From contig NZ_JDFF01000009.1 in assembly GCF_000565015.1 (NCBI RefSeq), positions 123,501 to 187,500 of the forward strand: a stretch of DNA of 64,000 nucleotides, read 5' to 3'. The stretch is from Porphyromonas catoniae ATCC 51270 (GTDB taxonomy: Bacteria > Bacteroidota > Bacteroidia > Bacteroidales > Porphyromonadaceae). A program made the translations under genes and the position numbers. The notes under the pieces are model-generated. The model saw only the letters and a list, made by a program, of their open reading frames with translations, did no database searches and had not been told where the DNA came from. This document shows, piece by piece, positions 36,339 to 45,846 of this stretch. Position 1 is the first letter of the stretch; each line of letters starts with the position of its first letter.

Positions 36339-39272
36339 CTACTTAGCAGGCTTAGTCGCTGCCTTCTCACGACGACGCTTGGCTACTTCGTAAGCAATCG
36401 GTGTGGCAACGAAGAGCGTGCAGTACGTACCAAAGATGACACCAAGCAGGATTGCGAAGGTGAAGCTACGCATCGAAGCACCGCCAAACATGAACACGAT
36501 TGCCATTACAAGGAAGGTCGTGAACGAGGTATTCAACGTACGAGAGAGCGTTGAGTTCAACGCACCGTTGACGATCTCAAAGCGATCTCCCTGTGGGTGA
36601 TTACCAATCTCCTCACGTATGCGGTCGAAGACAATCACAACGTCGTTAATTGCATAACCGATGATAGCAAGCAGAGCCGCAATGAAGTTCTGATCCACCT
36701 CCATGGTGAAAGGCATTACCTTCCAGAGCAGGACATAGACAGCGATAATCATCAGCGTCGTCGTCGTGACGGAGGCAAACGCACCAATAGAGAAGGCAAC
36801 ATTACGGAAACGAATGAGGATATATATCGCCATGAAGAGCAGAGAGAGCCCAACGGCGATAAGTGCCTGACGAGTGATATCGCTCGACATACTCGCACTC
36901 ACCTTCTGTGAGCTAACGATGTACTGGTCGGCAAATACCTCCTTCGTTGGCTGGGTCTTGTAGAAGCTGCTTAGACCATTGTAGAGCTTATCTACCAGCT
37001 GATGCTCTACGTCATCTCCTGCATCCTCAATGAGGTAGTTGGTGGAGATACGTACTTGGTCACCCTCCGTACCAATTGCGGTAAGTACAAGCTTACCACC
37101 GAGCTCTGGTGCAAGCTTGTCTCGGAGCTGCTGGTTATCGACCTGTTGGTCAAACTTAACGATGTAGTTACGTCCACCTGAGAATTCGATCCCTTGGTTA
37201 AGACCTACAGTGAAGTAGCCTACGAGACCTGCCACTACAATAAGCAGAGGAAGAGCATACCCCTTGATACGGGCACTGAGGAAGCTATAAGTAGGATTAA
37301 CGAGGAGATTCTTGGTCATGAAGGTCGTATAAGTCACCTTATCAAGCTTGTGATGCTTGTCAAGAGCCTCAAAGACCATACGGGTCAGGAAGACCGCTGT
37401 AATGAAAGACGCAATCAGACCAATGATAAGAGTCGTAGCGAACCCTCTGATAGGACCAGTACCGAAGTAGAAGAGTACTACCCCCGTGATAATCGTCGTA
37501 AGGTTGGAGTCAAAGATTGCGCTAAAGGCATTACCATACCCATCAGCGATAGCGCGAGTCATCCCCTTACCATGGCGTAGCTCTTCCTTGATACGTTCGT
37601 TGATGAGCACGTTGGCATCGACAGCCATACCCAGCGTAAGGACAAGACCAGCGATCCCCGAGAGGGTGAGCACAGCATTGAAAGAAGCCAGGATACCAAG
37701 CGTGAAGAAACTATTCACCACGAGTGCTAGGTTGGCAATCATACCAGGGACAAATCCATAGGCTAGGCACATGTAAATCATCAGCAGGACTAGTGCGATA
37801 GCGAAGGAGATAATCCCCGACTGAATGGATGCCTTACCAAGGGTAGGTCCGACAACGTTCTCCTGCTCAATGACGATACTTGTCTCCATCTTACCTGAGT
37901 TAAGCACGTTCGCAAGGTCAGTTGCCTCCTCAATGGTAAAGTTCCCAGATATTGAGGATTGTCCACCTGTGATCTCATTCTCTACGTTAGGAGCAGAGTA
38001 CACGACACCATCGAGGACGATTGCGATTGAGCGCTTCTCATTCTCCTTGGTCAAGCGTGCCCAAATCTGTGCGCCCTCAGGGTTCATAGACATGGAGACA
38101 TGTGGGTTCACACCACCGATACCACGGTTATCAACGTCTGCCTTTGCTGTGGTAACGACGTCCCCAGAGAGGTCAGGCTTGCCTGAGCGATTGGTACGAA
38201 TAGCATACAGCTCATAGAGATCCGTGACCTTACGTGTCTGTGGGTCTTGGATTGCCTTAGCACCCCAGAGCAGGGTAAGGTCCTCTGGGAGGAGCTGGTA
38301 CTCGTAGGCAATGGCCAGGAGTGAGTCAATGCGGTTGCGATCCTTATCGCGAGCCATACCCACCGTTGCGCCACCACGTCCACCGAGCATGAGGTAGTTG
38401 CTCAGTGTATCACGCACAGCTACGGGAGCCTTAGCCACAGGTGCAGGCTCTTGCACTTCTACAACAGCGAGGCTGTCATCTAATGGGTTTTCTGCAGGGA
38501 CAGGGATCGGCTGAGCCTCGGGAGCAGAAAGCGCAAGGAGACGTGCGCTGAGACCCTGAAGGTCGCTGGCAATCTCTTCATACTTATAGGTGCGCCAGAA
38601 CTGAAGGTTGGCACTACGCTGCAGTAGCTCACGTACACGCTCTGGGTCCTTGACACCAGGGAGCTCCACGAGGATACGCCCCTGACCCTCCAGACGCTGT
38701 AGGTTAGGAGCTACGACACCGAAGCGGTCGATACGTGTACGAAGGACGTTAAACGAAGCCTCAACCGCACTGTTATACTTCTCCTTGAGGAGCTCAATGA
38801 CCTTAGCCTCCGAGGTCGAAGGATTGATTTGATCACGTAGGTCACCAGCACCGAAGAGTACAGCTAGATTTGCATTAGGCACTAACCTCTTGTATTCGGT
38901 GACGAACTGGTCGATGTAGTTGCTCTGAGAGGTGCTCTTGGAGGCAGCATCGATTGCTTTCTTGAAGTTAGGGTCTTCGGAGTTGTTGGCTAAGTTCTTG
39001 ACCAGATCCCCAGCGTTGAGCTTGAGGATCACATTCATCCCTCCCTTGAGGTCAAGGCCAAGTCCGATCTGCTGACGACGAGCCTCCTTGAGCGTATAGC
39101 CTAGGAAGACCTTTTCGTTGGCCATGGAGTCGAGATATGCCTTGCCTGCGGCATCACCCATCTTCTCCGCCTTACTATCATAGTGATTTGTAATGAAGGA
39201 GAACGACAAGTAAAACGCACAGATCAAAGCCAAACTCGCTGTGATGAAGGTCACAAATCCTTTGTTTTGCAT
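36339..39272 (-). CDS. secDF: Fused protein translocase subunit SecDF
   Basis: 977 residues, an RND-family membrane protein that uses proton motive force to assist the late stage of Sec export. SecD (about 1-620) has the opening TM, the D1 motif GLDLKGGMNVILKL, and six TMs including GIAGLVLTLGMAVDANVLI. SecF (about 645-970) has NQGIEFSGGRNYIVKF and the motif IGYAINDVVIVFDRIRE. Both D-N/D-D proton-relay segments are present. Fusion of SecD and SecF is common in Bacteroidota. A promoter-like TATTTTTG lies 60 bp upstream, and a strong terminator follows. Confidence 0.97.
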   Translation of the reverse strand: MQNKGFVTFITASLALICAFYLSFSFITNHYDSKAEKMGDAAGKAYLDSMANEKVFLGYTLKEARRQQIGLGLDLKGGMNVILKLNAGDLVKNLANNSEDPNFKKAIDAASKSTSQSNYIDQFVTEYKRLVPNANLAVLFGAGDLRDQINPSTSEAKVIELLKEKYNSAVEASFNVLRTRIDRFGVVAPNLQRLEGQGRILVELPGVKDPERVRELLQRSANLQFWRTYKYEEIASDLQGLSARLLALSAPEAQPIPVPAENPLDDSLAVVEVQEPAPVAKAPVAVRDTLSNYLMLGGRGGATVGMARDKDRNRIDSLLAIAYEYQLLPEDLTLLWGAKAIQDPQTRKVTDLYELYAIRTNRSGKPDLSGDVVTTAKADVDNRGIGGVNPHVSMSMNPEGAQIWARLTKENEKRSIAIVLDGVVYSAPNVENEITGGQSSISGNFTIEEATDLANVLNSGKMETSIVIEQENVVGPTLGKASIQSGIISFAIALVLLMIYMCLAYGFVPGMIANLALVVNSFFTLGILASFNAVLTLSGIAGLVLTLGMAVDANVLINERIKEELRHGKGMTRAIADGYGNAFSAIFDSNLTTIITGVVLFYFGTGPIRGFATTLIIGLIASFITAVFLTRMVFEALDKHHKLDKVTYTTFMTKNLLVNPTYSFLSARIKGYALPLLIVVAGLVGYFTVGLNQGIEFSGGRNYIVKFDQQVDNQQLRDKLAPELGGKLVLTAIGTEGDQVRISTNYLIEDAGDDVEHQLVDKLYNGLSSFYKTQPTKEVFADQYIVSSQKVSASMSSDITRQALIAVGLSLLFMAIYILIRFRNVAFSIGAFASVTTTTLMIIAVYVLLWKVMPFTMEVDQNFIAALLAIIGYAINDVVIVFDRIREEIGNHPQGDRFEIVNGALNSTLSRTLNTSFTTFLVMAIVFMFGGASMRSFTFAILLGVIFGTYCTLFVATPIAYEVAKRRREKAATKPAK

Positions 39273-39331
39273 CGTGTTTGTTACTTAGTTGTTATATCTT
39301 GAATTCTTTATGTCTAGGCACAATACGCCCA

Positions 39332-39339
39332 CAAAAATA
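39332..39339 (-). promoter_or_regulatory. secDF: -7 box before secDF
   Basis: The minus strand reads TATTTTTG, fitting TAnnTTTG, about 60 bp before the secDF start. Confidence 0.5.
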
Positions 39340-39690
39340 GCCGATTTTTCCGTAACATCCAGAGGGTGCCTCTCTCTAGAGGTCTACATCAGAGATTTCT
39401 AAAGCACAGGCACCTTACGTCATGCTGGCTTTTGTCGAAGAAAATGGGTGTACCTAGCCACAAAAAAGGGCACCTACCCAACCTCATGGAGGGCAGATAG
39501 CGTGAAGCCCTTCTGAAAGGATGTATGGAGCTTTCTGCACGAAGGGTTACACAGGCTTGTGGGGCATCCTTTCCACGATGTTCATCCAAAGAGACAGCTC
39601 CTGCTCTCGCCGTCATCACCATGATATTTGCAAGCCCTCCAGACACACTACTAATCACCTACCAAACAGACAGATAGATGGGAGCCTCTA

Positions 39691-39799
39691 CGAGTTACCA
39701 CAACTCTCCGAAACGACTTACCATAACTCTTCATGACGAGTTACCATAACTCGTTCAAACGAGTTACCATAACTCTCTGAGACGACTTATGGTAACTCG
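39691..39799. repeat. Five-unit 23-bp palindrome array E (family i)
   Basis: Units begin at 39691, 39714, 39737, 39760 and 39783. Units 1-4 are in the CCA orientation and unit 5 is inverted. The right flank contains AACGCCCCCT, CTTTAGCTAGG and GCGTTTTTCAAGAGG; the GG of the AGGGCG part is 30 bp from the end of unit 5, exactly as in array G. Confidence 0.95.
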
Positions 39800-40022
39800 C
39801 AACGCCCCCTCTAGAGAGCCTTTAGCTAGGGCGTTTTTCAAGAGGTCAAACTCTCCCTATCAACAACATCAAGGGACCATTCGCAATAGCCTACTATTCT
39901 ATACAGATAGCGAGCGTGTCTCTGTAGCGCCATCCGTAATCATAGGAAGATAGAGAATCAGATGCACTACATGCTTGACACATTCCTCGGTGAGGATGGC
40001 TGGAAGTACAAGAGTAATTGTG

Positions 40023-40030
40023 TATCTTTG
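40023..40030 (+). promoter_or_regulatory. -7 box with a long leader before the surface lipoprotein gene
   Basis: TATCTTTG. The predicted start near 40037 leaves a leader of about 185 bases. A nearer promoter cannot be excluded. Confidence 0.5.
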
Positions 40031-40222
40031 CGCCCAGATTGACTTCATGATTTTTTCATTACCACGAAAATATCACAGTCTTGAGGTTCTTCTATGTAGG
40101 GGATAAGTCATTCGCTGATTGTAATGTTTCAGAGGAATGAGTCAACGACTAGATTTTCCATTTCATCCGTTTCCATTTCATCAACTAATATCCGCTAATA
40201 TCTGCGTGACATAACAACTAAA

Positions 40223-42019
40223 ATGTGTGTGATTAGATTTACGAAGATTATCCTAGTCTTTCTAGGACTAGTAGGGCTGATGGGTTGCAATAAGCAGAGC
40301 GACCTAGATTTGGCTCAAACAAGTAACGAATACGCTATCAGCTTCACGGCCGAAGGGGTTGGTCCAGAACTTCGTGTCGCAGGACTGCCCAGCATCCCCG
40401 TAGGCTCGGACGGGAGGAAGATTAGCAAGCTTTTAGCAGATGATATCACCCAAGTGCCAGTGCACTGCATATTCCGCAATTCTATCGGGGAGTCTTTTGC
40501 TCAGACAATCCTATGGGATCGTATCCCTGGCACACAAAGACTACGTCTGCGTGCCTTTAAGCTAACGATCCCTGCTGGACTCAATATCTCACCCAGCTCC
40601 TCTGCTACATGGTACATGTGTGCCGTCATAGGAGGAGATTTAGATGCAACAGGCATGAAGGTAAACGTATCGCAGACAGACCTGCATACGTCTCTCAAGC
40701 CAATAAATAGTGCGACACCTAATAGCATCGTTGTCCCATGGGTCTCTCCCTGGATGGAGCTAGCGTGCTCAGAGTATGAAGGGAAGATACAGGTATCAAC
40801 CAAAACTACTGTGCCTTTCCATCCTCAGGGTGTAATGCTCCGAGTTAAGCTTGGTAATCAAGTTGAGAACAAGGCGAATATAACGCTTGATGGGCCTCTA
40901 GTTATTCAGTCGAATGCCTTTGATGATGAAGGGAGCTTTGACATGAGCCCCTCCAGCATAGTTGGAGGTGATATCCCCAAATGGGTAACTAAGTCAGGCC
41001 AGGGCGATGCCTTCCTCAAGTATGACCTCGCCTCTACTCATGCCCTCCAATACAACAAGATTGATGAAGATAAAACCTATCTGGTGTGGATAATGCCTAG
41101 GACAGGTGTAACGACGCCAGAGACAACGGTCTATCTAGGAGGTAAATTTGATAATACCGCGATCCAGCACCCGACACCGTACTTCCTTACCGACCATCAG
41201 AAAAGGTCAACAACCACACCACTACGAAATGGTCAGATACGTAGCCTCACGGCTCAGGCGACTCAACGTATCAAGCTCCCACTGGAGTACATCACAGAGA
41301 GTAATGGACCAAGTGACATCATCTCTAGAGCTGCAGATGTGTTAGCTTTACGCAACTTGATACCTGCTGGACAGCATTTGCCTACCGTAGAAGAGGCAAG
41401 TAGTATATTCCCTTTTTGGGCAGGTGGAACTGCGAATATACTTGTGGATCCATGGGCAGCCCTCGAGTATATGGATGTTGACGAGGTTATAGAATGGGGT
41501 GAACATCCGGTACAAACCTATAAGAGTGATTTTGAAAATACTGGAGAGCTTCTCACTAGCTTAGGAGAGACCTATGCGATTCGGTACAAGAATAGTCCTT
41601 TCCGTTCCGCATGGCGATATCACTGGTACGACTCTGGAGGTGCATTCTCTCATCTCCAAATCACCTGTCGTTGGGTGCCTCTCTGGGAAGATGTAACTCT
41701 AAGTACACTCCAGAATGCTAGCTGGTGGGATACCCATCCCGAGAGGAATATTACTCGACTTTTTGTTGAGGAGCATGACACAGTAGATTATTTTGGATCT
41801 GGTTCAGGCCCCTATGGCATGTCTACTTACCTAGCATACTGGGGAATACAAAAGAATGGTAAGCCTTTTATTTACGGATCCCTAAGTCTGGGGGAATCTA
41901 CAGGCCCAGTTGCTACGAAGACAGAAATATCCGATTACTTGCCTAATGGTGTAGATGGTGGAGTTGGTGGATTTGCTTCTATCACCCTGTGGACTCGTCC
42001 TTTCTACAACAAGAGGTAA
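40223..42019 (+). CDS. Large surface lipoprotein, fimbrillin/FISUMP-like
   Basis: 598 residues with a lipoprotein signal (GLMGCNK, Cys as the lipidated residue). The N-terminal third (about 35-190) has the feel of fimbrillin-like domains: a strand-rich region with VPVHCIFRNS and an all-beta pattern. The C-terminal part (about 360-598) reads AGQHLPTVEEAS, then AIRYKNSPFRSAWRYHWYD, and ends ITLWTRPFYNKR, recalling the Fibrobacter succinogenes major paralogous domain found at the end of many Bacteroidota surface lipoproteins. It may be a fimbrial tip or adhesin subunit, but no fimbrial operon is adjacent. Codon use looks less biased than in its neighbours. A strong terminator follows. Confidence 0.6.
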   Translation: MCVIRFTKIILVFLGLVGLMGCNKQSDLDLAQTSNEYAISFTAEGVGPELRVAGLPSIPVGSDGRKISKLLADDITQVPVHCIFRNSIGESFAQTILWDRIPGTQRLRLRAFKLTIPAGLNISPSSSATWYMCAVIGGDLDATGMKVNVSQTDLHTSLKPINSATPNSIVVPWVSPWMELACSEYEGKIQVSTKTTVPFHPQGVMLRVKLGNQVENKANITLDGPLVIQSNAFDDEGSFDMSPSSIVGGDIPKWVTKSGQGDAFLKYDLASTHALQYNKIDEDKTYLVWIMPRTGVTTPETTVYLGGKFDNTAIQHPTPYFLTDHQKRSTTTPLRNGQIRSLTAQATQRIKLPLEYITESNGPSDIISRAADVLALRNLIPAGQHLPTVEEASSIFPFWAGGTANILVDPWAALEYMDVDEVIEWGEHPVQTYKSDFENTGELLTSLGETYAIRYKNSPFRSAWRYHWYDSGGAFSHLQITCRWVPLWEDVTLSTLQNASWWDTHPERNITRLFVEEHDTVDYFGSGSGPYGMSTYLAYWGIQKNGKPFIYGSLSLGESTGPVATKTEISDYLPNGVDGGVGGFASITLWTRPFYNKR

Positions 42020-42033
42020 GAGGGACTAAAGTG

Positions 42034-42078
42034 AAGCGGGGGCAAGAGTCGTTAAGGCTCTTGCCCCCGCTTTACTTT
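42034..42078 (+). terminator. Strong terminator after the surface lipoprotein gene
   Basis: A 15-bp perfect stem, AAGCGGGGGCAAGAG (42034-42048) with its complement at 42058-42072, around a 9-base loop, followed by TACTTTACC. Confidence 0.85.
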
Positions 42079-42295
42079 ACCCCTCCAGCTTCACTGCTCT
42101 ACCTCGGTGTTTCGTGCTAGGAACATAAACAGTTTTAGCAACAAGGTATGGACTTATTCACTAACTTTACGGCAAACATCGGGTATCATCTACCCCAAGC
42201 TCTCTTGCATCAGCCTGCTAAAGATTGGGGGTGGATGGGTATGCTAGAGATGACACATTCGGGGATTGTATTCCCATACAAGGGCATAGTATTTT

Positions 42296-43840
42296 ATGGA
42301 AGAAGAACTATTTACCGCACAAGACCTAGAGGAGCTCCAGGCACGTGGCATCACGAGTGAAGAGGCCGAGGAACAAGTGCGCGATATCCGTAGTGGTTTC
42401 CCCTACCTTGATATCATGGCCTCCGCCTCGCTTGAGCAAGGGATTGTCCGAGTAGATCACGACCAAGAGGCACGTTATATGGATCTTTGGGAGGAATACC
42501 TGCTTTCAGGGAAAGCCTCCGTCTGCAAGATGATCCCTGCCTCGGGGGCTGCCTCTCGGATGTTTAAGATGCTCTACAGCTTCTTGGATGCACCCTATAC
42601 CAAGCCAGAGAAACCTGCCGAACAGCTCTTCTTCGACCATATAAGTAGCTTTGCCTTTTACGACAGCCTCAATGAGGTCTGTCTACGCAATAACTGGAAG
42701 ACCATTCCCAAGCTCCTAGCTAGCGAAGAATATAAGGCAATCGTCGAGAATCTGCTGCTCCCCAAGGGATTAAACTATGGGAATAAACCCAAAGGACTTC
42801 TCCTCTTCCACAAGTACAACAGCTACACACGTACCGCAGCTGAAGAGCATCTCGTCGAAGGCGCTCTCTATGCCAAGGATCGCGATGGTAAGGTACAGTT
42901 ACACTTCACCGTCTCACCGGAGCATCGCAAGGATTTCGAGGCTCTGATTGCTCGGATCAAGGTAAGCTACGAAGAGCACTATGGGGTGTTCTACGACATC
43001 TCCTTCAGCGAGCAACTCCCCTCTACCGACACACTAGCGCTTACCCCAGACGGCAAGCTCTTCCGTAAAGAAGATGGAACACTCCTCTTCCGCCCTGGGG
43101 GGCATGGCGCACTGATTCGCAACCTAAATGCTCTACCTGCTGACATCGTTTTCATCAAGAATATTGACAACGTCGTGCTGGATCAGTACAAGAGTGCAAC
43201 GGTGATGTATAAGAAATTCCTTGGGGGTATTCTCATAGGCGTGCGTCAGCAGATTTTTGCCTATCTTAAACAGTTTGACCGAGGGAAACCTTCACACTCT
43301 CTCGTAGAGGAAATCCTCAGCTTTATGCAAAGCCAGCTCTGCATCTGTCCCCCTGAGACACTAGAGCATGACGATACAAGCCTCAGCACTTGGATACAAG
43401 CTAAGCTAAATCGTCCAATACGTGTCTGTGGCATGGTACGTAATGAGGGTGAACCTGGTGGTGGCCCCTTCATCATACGGGATCTGGATGGGAGTAGCTC
43501 CCTGCAAATACTGGAGAGCACTCAGATTAACATGGAGGAGGCAGAGCAACGTGCCTACTTTGAGGCAGGGGGATACTTCAACCCCGTAGACCTCGTCTGC
43601 TCCATACGTGATTACAAGGGTACCCCCTTTGATCTGACAAAATACGTCAATCCTCGTACGGCCTTCATCGCAAACAAGAGTGTGGGAGGACGAGAGCTGA
43701 GAGCTCTAGAGCTACCAGGCCTATGGAATGGTGCAATGCATGACTGGAACACCATCTTTGTGGAAGTTCCCCTAGAGACGTTCAACCCGGTCAAGGAAGT
43801 GAATGACCTATTACGCAAGGAGCACCAGACCAAAGAGTAA
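42296..43840 (+). CDS. DUF4301 family protein
   Basis: 514 residues, no signal peptide, so probably cytosolic. The segment CKMIPASGAASRMFK near residue 80 resembles the glycine-rich nucleotide-binding loop of sugar nucleotidyltransferases, and later KPKGLLLFHKY and DIVFIKNIDNVV fit an alpha/beta nucleotide-binding fold. These features match the Bacteroidota family DUF4301, for which I know no demonstrated function. A sugar-phosphate nucleotidyltransferase-like role is inference. It stands alone, 39 bp upstream of the Xaa-Pro aminopeptidase gene, and could share its transcript. Confidence 0.78.
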   Translation: MEEELFTAQDLEELQARGITSEEAEEQVRDIRSGFPYLDIMASASLEQGIVRVDHDQEARYMDLWEEYLLSGKASVCKMIPASGAASRMFKMLYSFLDAPYTKPEKPAEQLFFDHISSFAFYDSLNEVCLRNNWKTIPKLLASEEYKAIVENLLLPKGLNYGNKPKGLLLFHKYNSYTRTAAEEHLVEGALYAKDRDGKVQLHFTVSPEHRKDFEALIARIKVSYEEHYGVFYDISFSEQLPSTDTLALTPDGKLFRKEDGTLLFRPGGHGALIRNLNALPADIVFIKNIDNVVLDQYKSATVMYKKFLGGILIGVRQQIFAYLKQFDRGKPSHSLVEEILSFMQSQLCICPPETLEHDDTSLSTWIQAKLNRPIRVCGMVRNEGEPGGGPFIIRDLDGSSSLQILESTQINMEEAEQRAYFEAGGYFNPVDLVCSIRDYKGTPFDLTKYVNPRTAFIANKSVGGRELRALELPGLWNGAMHDWNTIFVEVPLETFNPVKEVNDLLRKEHQTKE

Positions 43841-43879
43841 GAAAACAAAACATCATATTACGTCTAAACATCAATAGCT

Positions 43880-45664
43880 ATGAGTGTAATCACAGAACGC
43901 TTAGCTCTCCTACGCCAGGAGATGAAAGCAAGGAATATCTCGGCCTACATCATCACCTCCTCAGATGCTCATCTGAGCGAATATACACCACTTAGATGGC
44001 AAGGACGAAGCTGGATCAGTGGCTTCAATGGCTCTGCAGGTACGGTCGTCGTCACCCTCAATAAGGCTGGTCTCTGGACTGACTCACGCTACTTCCTACA
44101 AGCCACTACACAGCTTGAGGGATCAACCATTGATCTCTTTAAGATGGGTGTCCCAGGCGTACCAAGTATAGAAGCCTTCCTCTCTAGCGAACTAAAAGCA
44201 GGAGACGTAGTAGCTGCCGATGGTGCATGTCTTTCAGCACAAGAGGCAGACGACACCAAGCGCAAGTTAGCGGTCTATGGGATAGAATATCACCTCTGCC
44301 AAGACCTCCTCGAAGCAGTATGGAGGGATAGACCTTCGATCCCCGACAAACCTATTTTCCTTCATCCCGAAGAGTACGCTGGTCGCACATCTGCCCAGCG
44401 CATCCAAGAGATTCGTGACCGACTCAAGGGGCAAGGAGCAAATGCAACTATCATCACGATGGTTGATGAGCTCGCATGGGTCTTCAACATCCGTGGCTAT
44501 GACGTGAGTTATAACCCCGTAGCGATGGGCTTCGGCTACATTGGTGAGAAGGAAGCCATTCTCTTCGTTATACCCGAGAAGGTAACCCCTGAGGTACGAG
44601 ATCAGCTCACAAAGAATGGCATCCATATCAAGCCTTACACCGAGATCGACAGCTTCATCAAGTCACTACCAAGCGATATCCGCCTGCTCATCGACACGAA
44701 GCGCATCACTCATCGCCTCTTCTCACAGATTCCAGAGCACTGTCGTAAGATCTTCGGAGTATCAGTCCTCACACAGCTCAAGGCGATCAAGAACGATACT
44801 GAGCTATCTAACCTACGTCAAGTAATGGCTCGTGATGGTGTCGCCTTAACCCGCTTCTTTAAGTGGCTTGAGGAGGCTCTTCAACGCGGAGAGACCTACA
44901 CAGAGCACGAGCTAGACATTTACCTTAATGGTTATCGAGCCAAGGGGAAGAACTTCTACGGCGATAGCTTTGCCACGATATGTGGCTACAAGGGAAATGG
45001 TGCCATTGTCCACTATCGTGCGCCAGAAAAAGGCTGCGCAACAGTACGCAGCGAAGGCATCCTGCTCCTAGACAGCGGAGGTCAATATTTGGATGGTACA
45101 ACCGACATCACGCGTACGATTGCCCTGAGCACACCTGACGACGAAGTCCGTACCGATTACACACTTGTCCTAAAGGGGCATATCCAAATCGCACTAGCAA
45201 AGTACCCCGAGGGTACTAGAGGTAGCCAACTAGATATCCTCGCTCGTAAGGCTCTATGGGATCGTGGGCTAAACTATGGGCATGGCACAGGGCATGGCGT
45301 AGGATACTTCCTCAATGTACATGAAGGGCCACAGAACATCCGCACGGAGGTTAACCCAACAGAGCTAGAGATTGGGATGATTACCAGCAACGAGCCTGGT
45401 ATCTATCGCTCAGGCAAGTATGGTATTCGCATCGAGAATCTTGTCGTGACAGAGCTTCGTGAAGAGACTGAGTTCGGTCGTTTCTTTGGCTTCGAGACTG
45501 TGACCCTTTGCTTCCTAGATAACTCTCTAGTCAAGAAGGAGCTACTCACATCTGAAGAGATTACTTGGTACAACGCTTATCAAGAGCGTGTCTACCAGAC
45601 CCTCTCCCCAGATCTCTCTGCCGAAGAATCAGCTTGGCTGAGAAGCAAGACCCTTCCTCTATAG
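43880..45664 (+). CDS. Xaa-Pro aminopeptidase P (M24B)
   Basis: 594 residues, cytosolic. It removes an N-terminal residue that precedes proline, which is useful for peptide breakdown. Two creatinase-like N-terminal domains (starting ITERLALLRQEMK, with the conserved RWQGRSWISGFNGSAG) are followed by the pita-bread catalytic domain. Metal ligands are visible: Asp in LLLDSGGQYLDGTTD (two), His in GHGTGHGVG, Glu in MITSNEPGIY and Glu in GIRIENLV. The length and three-domain layout match aminopeptidase P of the eukaryotic/Bacteroidota type. Confidence 0.93.
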   Translation: MSVITERLALLRQEMKARNISAYIITSSDAHLSEYTPLRWQGRSWISGFNGSAGTVVVTLNKAGLWTDSRYFLQATTQLEGSTIDLFKMGVPGVPSIEAFLSSELKAGDVVAADGACLSAQEADDTKRKLAVYGIEYHLCQDLLEAVWRDRPSIPDKPIFLHPEEYAGRTSAQRIQEIRDRLKGQGANATIITMVDELAWVFNIRGYDVSYNPVAMGFGYIGEKEAILFVIPEKVTPEVRDQLTKNGIHIKPYTEIDSFIKSLPSDIRLLIDTKRITHRLFSQIPEHCRKIFGVSVLTQLKAIKNDTELSNLRQVMARDGVALTRFFKWLEEALQRGETYTEHELDIYLNGYRAKGKNFYGDSFATICGYKGNGAIVHYRAPEKGCATVRSEGILLLDSGGQYLDGTTDITRTIALSTPDDEVRTDYTLVLKGHIQIALAKYPEGTRGSQLDILARKALWDRGLNYGHGTGHGVGYFLNVHEGPQNIRTEVNPTELEIGMITSNEPGIYRSGKYGIRIENLVVTELREETEFGRFFGFETVTLCFLDNSLVKKELLTSEEITWYNAYQERVYQTLSPDLSAEESAWLRSKTLPL

Positions 45665-45846
45665 TCTCTTTCCTCACTATCCGTTTAGCAGATATCGAGA
45701 TTACTCTTTCGAGTCCCTCTCGTAGAGTATGAAAGACAGAAGCAATGGTATATGTATATAGGCATTACCACACTCCAGACCCTAGGCATAAGCTTTAAAT
45801 ATGGGTCTCTGGCTAGAAACAAGTACGAAATAGAATATTCTCTCTT

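Larger units (their letters stand above)
39273..40222. other. 950-bp divergent intergenic region with array E
   Basis: The region between divergent secDF and the 598-residue lipoprotein gene. It holds the secDF promoter, an imperfect inverted repeat (AGCCCTTC 39506-39513 with GAAGGGTT 39541-39548, inner CTGAAAG with CTTTCTG), array E (39691-39799), a conserved array flank (39800-39845) and a TATCTTTG box at 40023-40030. The box leaves a leader of about 185 bases before the lipoprotein ATG, with no open frame in it. Confidence 0.65.

Noticed and set aside
39389..39658. 89-codon minus-strand open frame upstream of secDF
   Set aside because: No recognisable features and it lies over an imperfect inverted repeat in the divergent non-coding region.
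42148..42360. 70-codon plus-strand open frame before the DUF4301 gene
   Set aside because: It overlaps the start of the DUF4301 gene in another frame and shows no features.
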